This document shows, one piece after another, positions 35,974 through 43,904 of a stretch of DNA of 64,000 nucleotides; the first letter of the stretch is position 1, and each line of letters begins with the position of its first letter. A model generated the notes under the pieces. That model worked only from the letters and a program-made list of their open reading frames with translations, did no database searches and was not told the DNA's origin. This stretch comes from an uncultured Rhodopila sp. (GTDB lineage Bacteria; Pseudomonadota; Alphaproteobacteria; Acetobacterales; Acetobacteraceae), in NCBI GenBank assembly GCA_903932145.1, contig CAIZFE010000028.1:1-64000 (forward strand), read 5' to 3'. A program made the translations under genes and the position numbers.

Positions 35974-37005
35974 TTAACGGGCGGAAACGCGGAACGCGGC
36001 TCGCCCACCTGCTTCGAACAAGGCACCGAACGCACGCGCCCGGCCGTCACGGCCAACCAGCACCAGCCCGTCTCCGTCGGCGATGACGGTGGAACCCGGG
36101 GGGCGGGTCACCGGATCGCCATGGCGGCGGTTGATCTGAACGATGAAGAACGACCCGGCGCCCTGTTGTTCCAGCGTCTCGATCGTCTTGCCGATGGCCG
36201 GACTTTTCGGAGCGGCCACGACCACATGAATGTCGAGGCCCAGCGATAGCAGCACCTTCTCGAAGTCTTTCATCCGGTCCGATCCCCGGATGAAGCGGGC
36301 GGTTTCCTGATACAGGATCATCTCGGCAATCCGTTCTGCACCGATATGGGCCGGTAGCACGACCTTGTTCGCCCCGGCCTGGATCAGTTTGCTCTCGGTG
36401 CTGGGCAGTTCGCCGCGCGCGATAATCTCCAGATTCGGGTTCAGGCCGCGGGCACTGAGGGTGATGAAGACGTTCGCGGCGTCATTCGATATCACCGTCG
36501 CCAGGGTGCGGGCGTGCTCGATGCCGGCGGCGCGTAACGAGTCTTCGTCGGTCGCGTCGGCTTGCAGGCACAAATAGCCAAGGTCTCGGGCCATGGCGAC
36601 CGCCCCGGCGTCGGGTTCCAGGATCACGAAATCGGCGCCACCGCTGCGCAGGCCTTGCGCCAGCATCACGCCGATGCGTCCGAAGCCACAGATGATGACG
36701 TGGTTCCGCAGGCGATCGATTTGATGGCTCATGCGCTTGATCCCGAAGACCTGGTTGATCTGATTAAGAGTGATGAACTGCACCAGCGCACCGGTGAGGT
36801 AGATCATGCCGGTGCAGCCGAGAACGATCGTTGTGATGGTGATGCTGCGCAACAGCGGCGTTTCGATGGGATGCACCTCGCCATAGCCAACCGTATAGAC
36901 GGTCACGATCACCATGTACACGGCATCGCTGAACGACCAGCCGACCCGGAGATAGGCGACGACCGCCCCGGTCATCACCATCACCATATAGAGCACGCCA
37001 AACAC
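35974..37005 (-). CDS. Potassium channel with RCK (TrkA-N) regulatory domain
   Basis: A 343-residue two-helix ion channel. TM1 (residues 3-19) and TM2 (about 50-72) flank the pore loop with the filter TVGYGE near 38-43, the K+ selectivity signature. Residues 95-330 form an RCK module: HVIICGFGRIGVML binds a nucleotide, and the C-terminal TrkA-C part (AIGKTIETL.. GDGLVLVG) senses ligand. GTG at 37005 is the first start in frame; nothing earlier is available, although the frame is open 5' and TM1 begins right at the start. It is a Kch/MthK-type channel, likely for K+ control under ionic stress. Divergent from recO. Confidence 0.85.
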   Translation of the reverse strand: MFGVLYMVMVMTGAVVAYLRVGWSFSDAVYMVIVTVYTVGYGEVHPIETPLLRSITITTIVLGCTGMIYLTGALVQFITLNQINQVFGIKRMSHQIDRLRNHVIICGFGRIGVMLAQGLRSGGADFVILEPDAGAVAMARDLGYLCLQADATDEDSLRAAGIEHARTLATVISNDAANVFITLSARGLNPNLEIIARGELPSTESKLIQAGANKVVLPAHIGAERIAEMILYQETARFIRGSDRMKDFEKVLLSLGLDIHVVVAAPKSPAIGKTIETLEQQGAGSFFIVQINRRHGDPVTRPPGSTVIADGDGLVLVGRDGRARAFGALFEAGGRAAFRVSAR

Positions 37006-37214
37006 CAGGTTGCGCAGCGGCGAACCGAGCAGGCGATCCGAAGCGGAAGCGACGGAGCGGCGGGTGCTGGCGATCAGGTCCGGGTGGTTAGTCTCGCTGA
37101 TGCTCGAAGGCCTCGTTAAACGGCGATTGTGCAGTGCAGCGATCAGACCATGGTCCCGGACGGTTTGCCAAGGGCCAATGGTGTTGCAGGCGCCGAGCGG
37201 GTAGAAAGGATGAT

Positions 37215-37976
37215 ATGGAATGGGATGCCCCCGCGATCATCCTGGATACTCGCCCTTATGGCGAGGGCGATGCCGTGGCCACGGTCATGACCGAGGAACA
37301 CGGTGTGCATCGCGGACTGGCGCGTGGCGGGTCATCGCGTGGCAAGGCCGGCACCTGGCAGGCCGGCAATATGGTGCAGGTGCGATGGACCGCCCGGATG
37401 TCCGATCAGCTTGGCAGCTTCAGCGGTGAACTAATCCATGCGGGCGCGGCGTATGCGATGCAGGAGGCGCTGCCGCTGTCGATGCTGACCGCGATTTGCG
37501 CCGTGGCCGAGGGCGCGCTGCCGGAACGCGAACCGATGCCGCTTGTGTTCAACGGACTGCTGCGGCTGATTCCCCGACTGCCGTTGGGCGAGTCGCTGTT
37601 GACCGAGCTGGTACAGTGGGAATGCGTGGTGCTCTCGGAGCTGGGCTATGGTTTGGACCTTTCGGTTTGCACCGTGACCGGGCGCACGGATGGGCTGGCG
37701 TATGTCTCACCCAAAACGGGCCGCGCGGTGACCGAGGCAGGGGCAGGGGCGTGGGCCGATAAGCTGTTGCCATTGCCGGATTTTCTGGTGGGTGCGGGCA
37801 AGCCGGACCTGATTGGCTGGCGGGACGGCCTGCGCCTGACCGGACATTTCCTGGCGCGGGATGCGTTCGGGCATCTGCATCGCCCTCTGCCCTTGGCGCG
37901 CGCGATGCTATACGACCGCATCTCCGCCATGGCGGCACAGATATTGAAGGACGACGAGACCAAAGATGCCGGATGA
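37215..37976 (+). CDS. recO: DNA repair protein RecO
   Basis: A 253-residue RecO that loads RecA with RecR at gaps. The start [21 protein letters not shown] is supported by AAAGGA 5 bases upstream; the 27 upstream codons lack family sequence. The N-terminal OB fold ([17 protein letters not shown].. [11 protein letters not shown]) is followed by the helical domain, with [22 protein letters not shown] typical of the C-terminal half. Family zinc cysteines are mostly absent, as in many proteobacteria. Its stop lies inside the parC coding region by 11 bases, so the two are coupled. Confidence 0.92.
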   Translation: MEWDAPAIILDTRPYGEGDAVATVMTEEHGVHRGLARGGSSRGKAGTWQAGNMVQVRWTARMSDQLGSFSGELIHAGAAYAMQEALPLSMLTAICAVAEGALPEREPMPLVFNGLLRLIPRLPLGESLLTELVQWECVVLSELGYGLDLSVCTVTGRTDGLAYVSPKTGRAVTEAGAGAWADKLLPLPDFLVGAGKPDLIGWRDGLRLTGHFLARDAFGHLHRPLPLARAMLYDRISAMAAQILKDDETKDAG

Positions 37977-40185
37977 TTTTGCTGGGCACATCGAGGAAAC
38001 GCATCTGAAGGATGCGCTGTCGGAGCGTTACCTCGCGTACGCGTTGTCCACTATTATGTCGCGGTCGCTGCCGGATGTGCGCGACGGGCTGAAGCCGGTG
38101 CACCGCCGGTTGATCTACGCCATGCACCAGTTGCGGCTGGACCCGGCGTCCGGCTTCAAAAAATGCGCCCGCGTGGTCGGCGATGTGATGGGTAAATACC
38201 ACCCGCACGGCGACTCGTCTATTTATGACGCCATGGTCCGCATGGCGCAGGAGTTCGCCGCGCGCTACCCGCTGGTCGAGGGCCAGGGCAATTTCGGCAA
38301 CATCGACGGCGATAACCCGGCGGCGATGCGGTACACCGAGGCGCGGCTGACTCAGGTCGCGATGGCGATGCTGTCGGGCATCGATGAGGACGCGGTCGAT
38401 TTCCGCCCGACCTACGATGGCGAAGAGTCCGAACCCATCGTGCTGCCGGGCGCGTTTCCGAACCTGCTGGCCAACGGCGCGGCAGGGATCGCGGTGGGCA
38501 TGGCGACGTCGATCCCTCCCCACAACGCGGGAGAGATTTGTGCGGCGGCGATCCATCTGATCCAGAATCCTTTGGCAACGACCGCCGATCTGCTGAAGCA
38601 TATGCCAGGCCCCGATTTCCCCACCGGCGGTGTGCTGGTCGAAGATCCGGCGATGATCCTGACCGCCTACGAAACCGGCCGTGGCGGCTTCCGTTTGCGC
38701 GCCAAGTGGGAAGTGGAAAACGGCAAGCACGGCACCTGGCAAATCGTCGTCACCGAAATCCCGTACCAGATCCAGAAGTCGCGGCTGATCGAGCAGGTCG
38801 CCCAACTCATGGAAGACAAAAAACTCCCCCTGCTCGGTGACATCCGCGACGAAAGCAGCGACATCATCCGGCTGGTGCTGGAGCCGAAGACCCGCACCGT
38901 CGATCCGAAGCAGTTGATGGAGACGGTGTTCCGCGCGACCGCGCTGGAAACCCGGTTTCCGTTGAATATGAACGTGCTGGATGCGACCCGCACGCCGCGG
39001 GTGATGGGGCTGACCGAAGTCATCCGATCCTGGCTGGACCATCGCCACGAAGTCCTGGTGCGCCGGTCCAACCACCGCCTGACCGCGATTGAACGCCGGT
39101 TGGAGGTGCTGGACGGCTACCTGCTGGTCTATCTGAACCTGGACGAGGTGATCCGCATCATCCGCGAGGAAGAGCACCCCAAGCCTCGGCTGATCGACCG
39201 GTTCAGCCTGACCGATGTGCAGGCGGAGGCGATCCTGAACATGCGCCTGCGCAGCCTGCGCCGGTTGGAAGAGATGGAAATCCGCAAGGAGCACAAGTCC
39301 TTGTCGAAAGAACTGAAGGACCTGCGTACCCTGCTGAGCAACGACTCACTGCGTTGGGTGCGGATTACTGAAGAACTGGTGGAAACCCGGAAGAAGTTCG
39401 GCTCCGGCCCGTTGGGCGATCGCCGGACGCTGCTTGGGACGATGCCGGACGTGGTCGAAATCAGCACCGACGCCTACGTGGAACGCGAGCCCATCACGGT
39501 CATCTTGTCGGAGAAAGGCTGGATCAGGGCCGTGAAGGGCGCTGTGGCGGAGCCGGCCGATCTGAAGTTCAAGGAAGGCGACAAGCTACGGCTGGTGTTG
39601 CCATGCCTGACGACGGATCGGCTGACGTTACTGGCGACCAACGGCAAGGCGTTTACCCTGAAGGCGGCCGAACTGCCCCGGGGCCGCGGCGACGGCCAGC
39701 CGTTCCGGCTATTGGCGGAACTGACCAACGAGGACGAACTGACCACATTGTTCGTGGCGGCGGAGGGCACGCGATACCTGATCGCCTCGAACTCCGGGCG
39801 CGGCTTCGTCGTGCCGGCGGCCGATCTGCTGGCGGAGAAACGAACCGGCAAGCAGGTGTTGAACCTGAAACCCGGTGAGGAAGCGGCACTGTGCGTGCCG
39901 GCCGATGGCGACCACGTCGCGATCATTGGCGAAAACCGCAAGCTGCTGGTGTTCCCGCTGAATCAGGTGCCGGAGTTGGCGCGCGGTTCGGGCGTGCAGC
40001 TTCAGCGTTACAAGGACGGCGGGCTGGCCGACGTCAAGATCTTCCGGCTTGCCGACGGCCTGACCTGGAAGCTCGGGGATCGGGTGCGGACAGAGACGGA
40101 TCTGCGTCCGTGGCTGGCCGAACGCGGGACCGCCGGGCGGTTGCCGCCGAACGGGTTCCCGAAGTCGCCGAAGTTTGGCGGCTGA
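37966..40185 (+). CDS. parC: DNA topoisomerase IV subunit A
   Basis: A 739-residue GyrA/ParC-type enzyme that decatenates daughter chromosomes with ParE. The active-site tyrosine is in [10 protein letters not shown]. The quinolone-region motif [20 protein letters not shown] has a serine in the key position and aspartate where E. coli ParC has Glu84. The N-terminal winged-helix and tower domains are followed by a shortened beta-pinwheel (about 500-735). The sequence matches ParC more than GyrA by length and the lack of a full GyrA box. parE is elsewhere. Its start overlaps recO by 11 bases. Confidence 0.94.
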   Translation: MPDDFAGHIEETHLKDALSERYLAYALSTIMSRSLPDVRDGLKPVHRRLIYAMHQLRLDPASGFKKCARVVGDVMGKYHPHGDSSIYDAMVRMAQEFAARYPLVEGQGNFGNIDGDNPAAMRYTEARLTQVAMAMLSGIDEDAVDFRPTYDGEESEPIVLPGAFPNLLANGAAGIAVGMATSIPPHNAGEICAAAIHLIQNPLATTADLLKHMPGPDFPTGGVLVEDPAMILTAYETGRGGFRLRAKWEVENGKHGTWQIVVTEIPYQIQKSRLIEQVAQLMEDKKLPLLGDIRDESSDIIRLVLEPKTRTVDPKQLMETVFRATALETRFPLNMNVLDATRTPRVMGLTEVIRSWLDHRHEVLVRRSNHRLTAIERRLEVLDGYLLVYLNLDEVIRIIREEEHPKPRLIDRFSLTDVQAEAILNMRLRSLRRLEEMEIRKEHKSLSKELKDLRTLLSNDSLRWVRITEELVETRKKFGSGPLGDRRTLLGTMPDVVEISTDAYVEREPITVILSEKGWIRAVKGAVAEPADLKFKEGDKLRLVLPCLTTDRLTLLATNGKAFTLKAAELPRGRGDGQPFRLLAELTNEDELTTLFVAAEGTRYLIASNSGRGFVVPAADLLAEKRTGKQVLNLKPGEEAALCVPADGDHVAIIGENRKLLVFPLNQVPELARGSGVQLQRYKDGGLADVKIFRLADGLTWKLGDRVRTETDLRPWLAERGTAGRLPPNGFPKSPKFGG

Positions 40186-40269
40186 GGGAGAGTGCCCGAC
40201 AAACCTCCAACGCTTGACCACATCGAAAAGACACTGACCGACGCAAGAGCCATTGAGAGAGGCAGATCA

Positions 40270-40458
40270 ATGCCTACACCCAATTCCAAGCCGCTTGATA
40301 TGTCGGTTGACCGTTCGGCGGGTGCTGAGGGTTCCGGACGTCGCATCGACCGGCACGTGCCGGATATGCAGGTGGTCACCAAAGGCTGGTGGACCTTGCG
40401 GGAGGAGCGGCGGCCCGTCGAGGAACTCGAAGAGGAAGACCGCGATCAGCGTAAGTAA
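40270..40458 (+). CDS. Hypothetical 62-residue protein downstream of parC
   Basis: The start MPTPNSKPLDMSVDRSAG has a GAGAGG site about 8 bases upstream. The peptide is charged: a basic middle (GRRIDRHVP) and an acidic tail (EELEEEDRDQR). There is no signal or membrane segment and no family recognised. It follows parC by 84 bases and is followed by a hairpin at 40464-40484, so it is the last gene of the recO-parC unit. A GTG at 40192 would extend it by 26 residues but sits too close to its ribosome site. Confidence 0.5.
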   Translation: MPTPNSKPLDMSVDRSAGAEGSGRRIDRHVPDMQVVTKGWWTLREERRPVEELEEEDRDQRK

Positions 40459-40463
40459 GACTA

Positions 40464-40484
40464 ATCCCGGCGGTTGCCCGGGAT
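40464..40484 (+). terminator. Hairpin ending the recO-parC transcript
   Basis: ATCCCGG (40464-40470) pairs with CCGGGAT (40478-40484) around a 7-base loop, 6 bases after the small gene's stop. There is no clear T-run, so efficiency is unknown. Confidence 0.5.
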
Positions 40485-40537
40485 GAGTAATCCCCGGTCT
40501 TAGCTGCCCCGCATCGAGGTTTCTCGAGGAGGCGTCC

Positions 40538-41314
40538 ATGATCGCGCAAGAATGGGATCCGATACAGTATTTGCGCTTCACCGACGAGCGGTTGCGGCCG
40601 GCTCTGGATTTGCTGGCGCAGGTGCCGCTCCTCGATCCGGCCAATGTGGTGGATCTTGGATGCGGCCCCGGCAATGTCACCGCGATCCTGCGTCAGCGGT
40701 TCCCCGCGGCCACGATCGTCGGGGTGGACGGGTCCGCCGCGATGTTGGCGAAGGCGCGGCTCGCGGTGCCCGATGCGGGCTTTGTCGAGGGCGATTTTTC
40801 GACATGGTCCCCGGACGGGCCGGCGCCAGAGTTGATCTATTCCAACGCCGCGCTGCATTGGGTGGGCGGACACGCGGTGCTGTTGCCGCGTCTGATCTCG
40901 CTGTTGGCGGACGGCGGTGTGCTGGCGGTGCAGATGCCGGCCATGCACAACGCCCCGTTGCGGACGCTGCAATACACCGTGGCGGAAACCGGCCCCTGGT
41001 CGGACACCCTGCGCGGTGTCGGCTCCGCGCCGCCGGTGCTGGAACCGGGCGACTACTACGATCTGCTGCGGCCCCATGTCGCCTCGCTGGATATCTGGGA
41101 GACGACTTATTTGCATGGGCTGCAGGGCGAGGATGCGGTCGGCGAATGGGCTTCCGGCAGCAGCCTGCGACCGTTCCTCGACAAGTTGCCGGCCGCCAAG
41201 CGTCCTGATTTCCGCCGAGCTTACGCGGATGCGGTGCGCCCGCATTACCCGCGCCGAACGGACGGAACGACTTTGGTGCCGTTCCGCCGGTTGTTCCTGA
41301 TCGCGCGGCGCTGA
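40538..41314 (+). CDS. tam: Trans-aconitate 2-methyltransferase
   Basis: A 258-residue SAM methyltransferase that methylates trans-aconitate to remove this aconitase inhibitor. MIAQEWDPIQYLRFTDERLRPALDLL is the distinctive N-terminus of Tam. VVDLGCGPGNVT is motif I, and GDYYDLLRP and YLHGLQGEDAVGEWASGSSLRPFL are typical later parts. A strong GAGGAGG ribosome site lies at 40526-40532. It is monocistronic. The fit to the family is very good across the whole length. Confidence 0.93.
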   Translation: MIAQEWDPIQYLRFTDERLRPALDLLAQVPLLDPANVVDLGCGPGNVTAILRQRFPAATIVGVDGSAAMLAKARLAVPDAGFVEGDFSTWSPDGPAPELIYSNAALHWVGGHAVLLPRLISLLADGGVLAVQMPAMHNAPLRTLQYTVAETGPWSDTLRGVGSAPPVLEPGDYYDLLRPHVASLDIWETTYLHGLQGEDAVGEWASGSSLRPFLDKLPAAKRPDFRRAYADAVRPHYPRRTDGTTLVPFRRLFLIARR

Positions 41315-41893
41315 TTCGCCGGGCCGCAGGCACCGTCTGGAGGTCCAACGCTGTGTACCGATCATGCGCGGCCTCACCCGAAAGAAGATGCGTGCCTCGA
41401 CATGAAAGTCCGTCGTTAGACCGCCCTGCCGGGCCTGCCGCGACCGTTTTGCAGACAAGTCCCGCCCCCGCAAACGCGATTTGACCAAAAGCGACCCGGC
41501 CATCGCCTCGTGCAGCCCCGTTTGCAGGGTTTTTGCTCATATGCGTCTCAAAAGCCGCGTCACGAGAATTTTTTCCGTTTATGAGACGGCGCTTCTACTG
41601 TCTGCTCGACGTCAGCCGCGGCGCCGCGACCGGCTGCGCGGACCTCGCCGCCTCCAGCCGTCCGCGCAGCGCTTCGCGCGAGCCATCAAAATCAAGATCG
41701 TTGACCGGTGGCGGCGGGGAGGACGGTTCCATTAATTGAATGGTAGAATAATATAGGAAATAAGTCAAGGAATGTCGGTGCTGTCCCAGGGCAATCGCAT
41801 GTGAAATTTTGGCTGAGCGGGCAGGCTGTGACGTGTCCGGAGGAAGAATTTTCCAACACAGGTGAACCCGGATAAGCAAATTCGTTTTCTAAA
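41315..41893. other. Gene-poor gap at the edge of the defence island
   Basis: About 580 bases without a convincing gene. A 45-base element at 41544-41588 has 7-base inverted ends (CGTCTCA .. TGAGACG) around an AT-rich centre, a layout seen at serine-recombinase sites. A minus-strand frame ending near 41595 reads PSSPPPPVNDLDFDG.. but lacks family support. Bases 41730-41770 are AT-rich. Confidence 0.4.
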
Positions 41894-42211
41894 TCAACCA
41901 AGGTCGGATGCATCGATGGCGCCCTCCATGAATCGGGCGGCTTTCCAAGGAGCCAACTCGTCCAGGTAGATGACGTCAAACGGCATCCCCCCCGGGATGT
42001 CCTCGACGATGCTTTCAATGCGATATTTTAGCCGGCGCGGGCAGTACGTAATCAGAAGGTCCACGTCGGAGTAAATGTTGAACTTGCCCCTGGCGAGCGA
42101 ACCGGTGACGATCACGCGAACCCCCAGTTCCGCCAACGCCGCCGCCGCTTGCGCTCCAGCTACGGCTCGGAGTCGGTACTCGTCCAACAGGTTGGCGACC
42201 GCCACAGCCAT
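41894..42211 (-). CDS. MntA-like nucleotidyltransferase (orphan antitoxin?)
   Basis: A 105-residue minimal nucleotidyltransferase. The motif GSLARGKFNIYSDVDLLI fits the GSx10DxD active-site pattern. The start MAVAVANLLDEYRL has AGGAGA 8 bases upstream; 14 upstream codons are dropped. Such proteins can be antitoxins that AMPylate a HEPN toxin, but no HEPN partner follows: the downstream minus strand (41315-41893) shows none. The sequence differs from the second nucleotidyltransferase at 42700-42990. It may be an orphaned half of a two-gene module. Confidence 0.75.
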   Translation of the reverse strand: MAVAVANLLDEYRLRAVAGAQAAAALAELGVRVIVTGSLARGKFNIYSDVDLLITYCPRRLKYRIESIVEDIPGGMPFDVIYLDELAPWKAARFMEGAIDASDLG

Positions 42212-42383
42212 ATGAAAATCTCCTGCGTGCAAAGGTGGCGCCGGAGGGGGCATTGGTCAACCGAACACGGCTTTACCGATCAGGCATGAACCGGGGCAGT
42301 GTAATGCCAAAGGTGATCACGTCGTCGGCCCGATAGGTTTATCGATCTTCTGGCTTCAGCGTCCCGATCCTCGAGAAACCCGC

Positions 42384-42594
42384 CCTACGCCGCCTTGCGC
42401 AGGACGAATCCGGCGTTGCCCTCGGCCTGGCTGACCCAGCCGTCCCAGACCAGCGCGGCGAGCACGGCCTCTACCTGCGGCAAAATGCGGCGGCCCTGGC
42501 GGAAGGTGGTGGCGATGGCGGTGCTGGACAGCGGGGCGGAGGCACGGGCCGGCGTGCCCATGACGGCGGCGGTCTGGCGCAGATCGGTGGGCGG
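42384..42594 (-). pseudogene. Duplicate of the MmeI-like gene's 3' end (211 bp)
   Basis: Positions 42384-42594 match 43202-43412 without gaps and with about six substitutions. They encode the last ~67 residues of the R-M protein (PTDLRQTAAVMGT.. to GFVLRKAA and its stop). The copy is a direct repeat of the real 3' end, 818 bases apart in start, and is joined directly to the remnant of a HEPN toxin gene. A short frame starting at 42633 spans the junction but is not a normal gene. Confidence 0.9.
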
Positions 42595-42607
42595 TGTCGA
42601 GGTCAGC

Positions 42608-42703
42608 CTACGCGGTATCCAACGGTTCGACATAACGGATCGCCCGTTCGATCGCCTGGACGATATGCTCCAAGTAATCTTCGACCCGCTCCGGGTGCTT
42701 CAC
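42608..42703 (-). pseudogene. Truncated HEPN (DUF86-type) toxin
   Basis: Directly downstream of the nucleotidyltransferase, GTG at 42703 overlaps its stop (GTGA). It reads (M)KHPERVEDYLEHIVQAIERA then IRYVEPLDTA and a stop, 31 codons. This is the recognisable N-terminus of HEPN toxins that pair with MntA-like nucleotidyltransferases. The catalytic RxxxxH motif and everything after are missing; the break lies 14 bases from the duplicated MmeI tail. It cannot be a functional ribonuclease. Too short for a normal ORF caller. Confidence 0.8.
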
Positions 42704-42990
42704 AGCGGCTGAGCCTGTTGCAGCACCTGGACGCGGAATTTCATCGACAAAAACCCCGGGGTCAGTACGGACACGCGCACCTTTAACAATGCCTCGGCCT
42801 GCTGTTCCAGGCGAGCGAGTGTGAACAGCGTGGTCGAGGCAGAGGGATCGACCAGCAGGTCGAGGTCGCTATCCTCCGTGTCAGTGCCCGTCAGGACCGA
42901 TCCAAAAACGCGCGGATGGGTCAGATCATGGCTATTGATCAGCCGGCGCAGTTCGGCGCGATGGGTGGCGAGCGCCTCGGAGGGTTTCAT
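42700..42990 (-). CDS. MntA-like nucleotidyltransferase, HEPN antitoxin
   Basis: A 96-residue protein of the minimal nucleotidyltransferase family. RVFGSVLTGTDTEDSDLDLLVD gives the exact GSx10DxD pattern. In MNT-HEPN modules it AMPylates and silences the HEPN ribonuclease. Its stop overlaps the GTG of the HEPN remnant, the usual coupled order, but the toxin is cut off at 31 codons. The full nucleotidyltransferase length and motif look intact, so the antitoxin outlived its toxin. No clear ribosome site precedes the ATG. Confidence 0.85.
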   Translation of the reverse strand: MKPSEALATHRAELRRLINSHDLTHPRVFGSVLTGTDTEDSDLDLLVDPSASTTLFTLARLEQQAEALLKVRVSVLTPGFLSMKFRVQVLQQAQPL

Positions 42991-43061
42991 ACTGGGATGA
43001 CAGCGAACACACCGTTTGAATTCAACTTAGGCGACGCCAATAGTAAGCGAATCCCACCTCA

Positions 43062-43145
43062 TCGTCATGGCCCTCCCCCGACTTGATCGGGGGATTGTCC
43101 GGGCCACCTGTAGCGGCAGGAGCGCGGATAGGTAGCCAGACAAGC
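43062..43145. repeat. Palindromic intergenic repeat copy within the defence island
   Basis: Begins CGTCATGGCCCTCCCCCGAC, contains an extra hairpin CCCCCGAC..TTGATCGGGGG, then TTGTCCGGGCCACCTGTAGCGGCAG and ends GATAGGTAGCCAGACAAGCC. The order of these parts matches 6183-6300 and 11284-11345, so it is the same mobile-like unit with an inserted palindrome. It lies between the nucleotidyltransferase and the 3' end of the R-M gene. Confidence 0.65.
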
Positions 43146-43202
43146 CGACTTCTATTGATTGGGCAACGGTGCCCACTTGACACGGTTATTTCGGGGCGCC
43201 GC

Positions 43203-43904
43203 CTACGCCGCCTTGCGCAGGACGAATCCGGCGTTGCCCTCGGCCTGGCTGACCCAGCCGTCCCAGACCAGGGCGGCGAGCACCGCCTCTACCTGCGGCA
43301 AAATGCGGCGGCCCTGGCGGAAGGTGGCGGCAATGGCGGTGCTGGACAGCGGGGCGGAGGCGCGGGCCAGCGTGCCCATGACGGCGGCGGTCTGGCGCAG
43401 ATCGGTGGGCGGGAAGGCCGGTTTCGGGCCGGCGGGCGCGGCCACGGCGGTGGCCCGCATCGCGCCGCCGCCCAGGTCGAGTTGCGCCTTGTCCCTGGCG
43501 GTGCCGAACTTGGGAATCTGGTAGTCGGGGCGGAGCCAGCGGATGGTGCCCTCGGCTTCCTCCTGCGCGCGCTCCTTGTTCAGGGCGACGAGGCGGGTGA
43601 GGATTTCGGTCTCCGACAGGTCGGCGGGCCAGCCATACGCGGCGGCAACGGCCTCATCCAGTGTGTCGTGGTCTTCCTTCAGGATGCCGATCAGCCCGTC
43701 GTCGAAGGCTCGGCGGTCGGCGGCGTCGAGGTCAGCGGGCGCGGTGCCGGCGCGGATTTTCTCCAGCACGTTGTAAAGGCCGGTCAGCGTCAGGTGCTCG
43801 TGTTCGGCGAGGACACGCTTGCGGTGGGCGTCGATGCGATCGGCGATTTGGCGGATGTGGTGTTCGCGCAAGTCGTTCCGGGGGGGGGAATGGAAAGGTA
43901 TCAA
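43203..43904 (-). CDS. MmeI-like R-M protein, C-terminal fragment
   Basis: A 233-residue ORF whose first residues lie in the shifted frame before the G-run. From NDLREHHIRQIADRIDAHRKRV it reads as the helical region that follows the target-recognition domain, with LTLTGLYNVLEKIRAG a family hallmark. The final part (residues 165-233) is the small C-terminal domain that is duplicated at 42384-42594. Its real start is not here; it is continuous with the 43732-46179 ORF once one or two bases in the 9-base tract are corrected. Confidence 0.8.
   Translation of the reverse strand: MIPFHSPPRNDLREHHIRQIADRIDAHRKRVLAEHEHLTLTGLYNVLEKIRAGTAPADLDAADRRAFDDGLIGILKEDHDTLDEAVAAAYGWPADLSETEILTRLVALNKERAQEEAEGTIRWLRPDYQIPKFGTARDKAQLDLGGGAMRATAVAAPAGPKPAFPPTDLRQTAAVMGTLARASAPLSSTAIAATFRQGRRILPQVEAVLAALVWDGWVSQAEGNAGFVLRKAA

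Noticed and set aside
40192-40269. GTG extension of the small gene after parC
   Set aside because: The GAGGGAGA is only about one base from the GTG, too close for initiation, whereas the ATG at 40270 is properly spaced.
41595-41879. Minus-strand ORF reading PSSPPPPVNDLDFDG
   Set aside because: No ribosome site for its start, low-complexity content and no family sequence.
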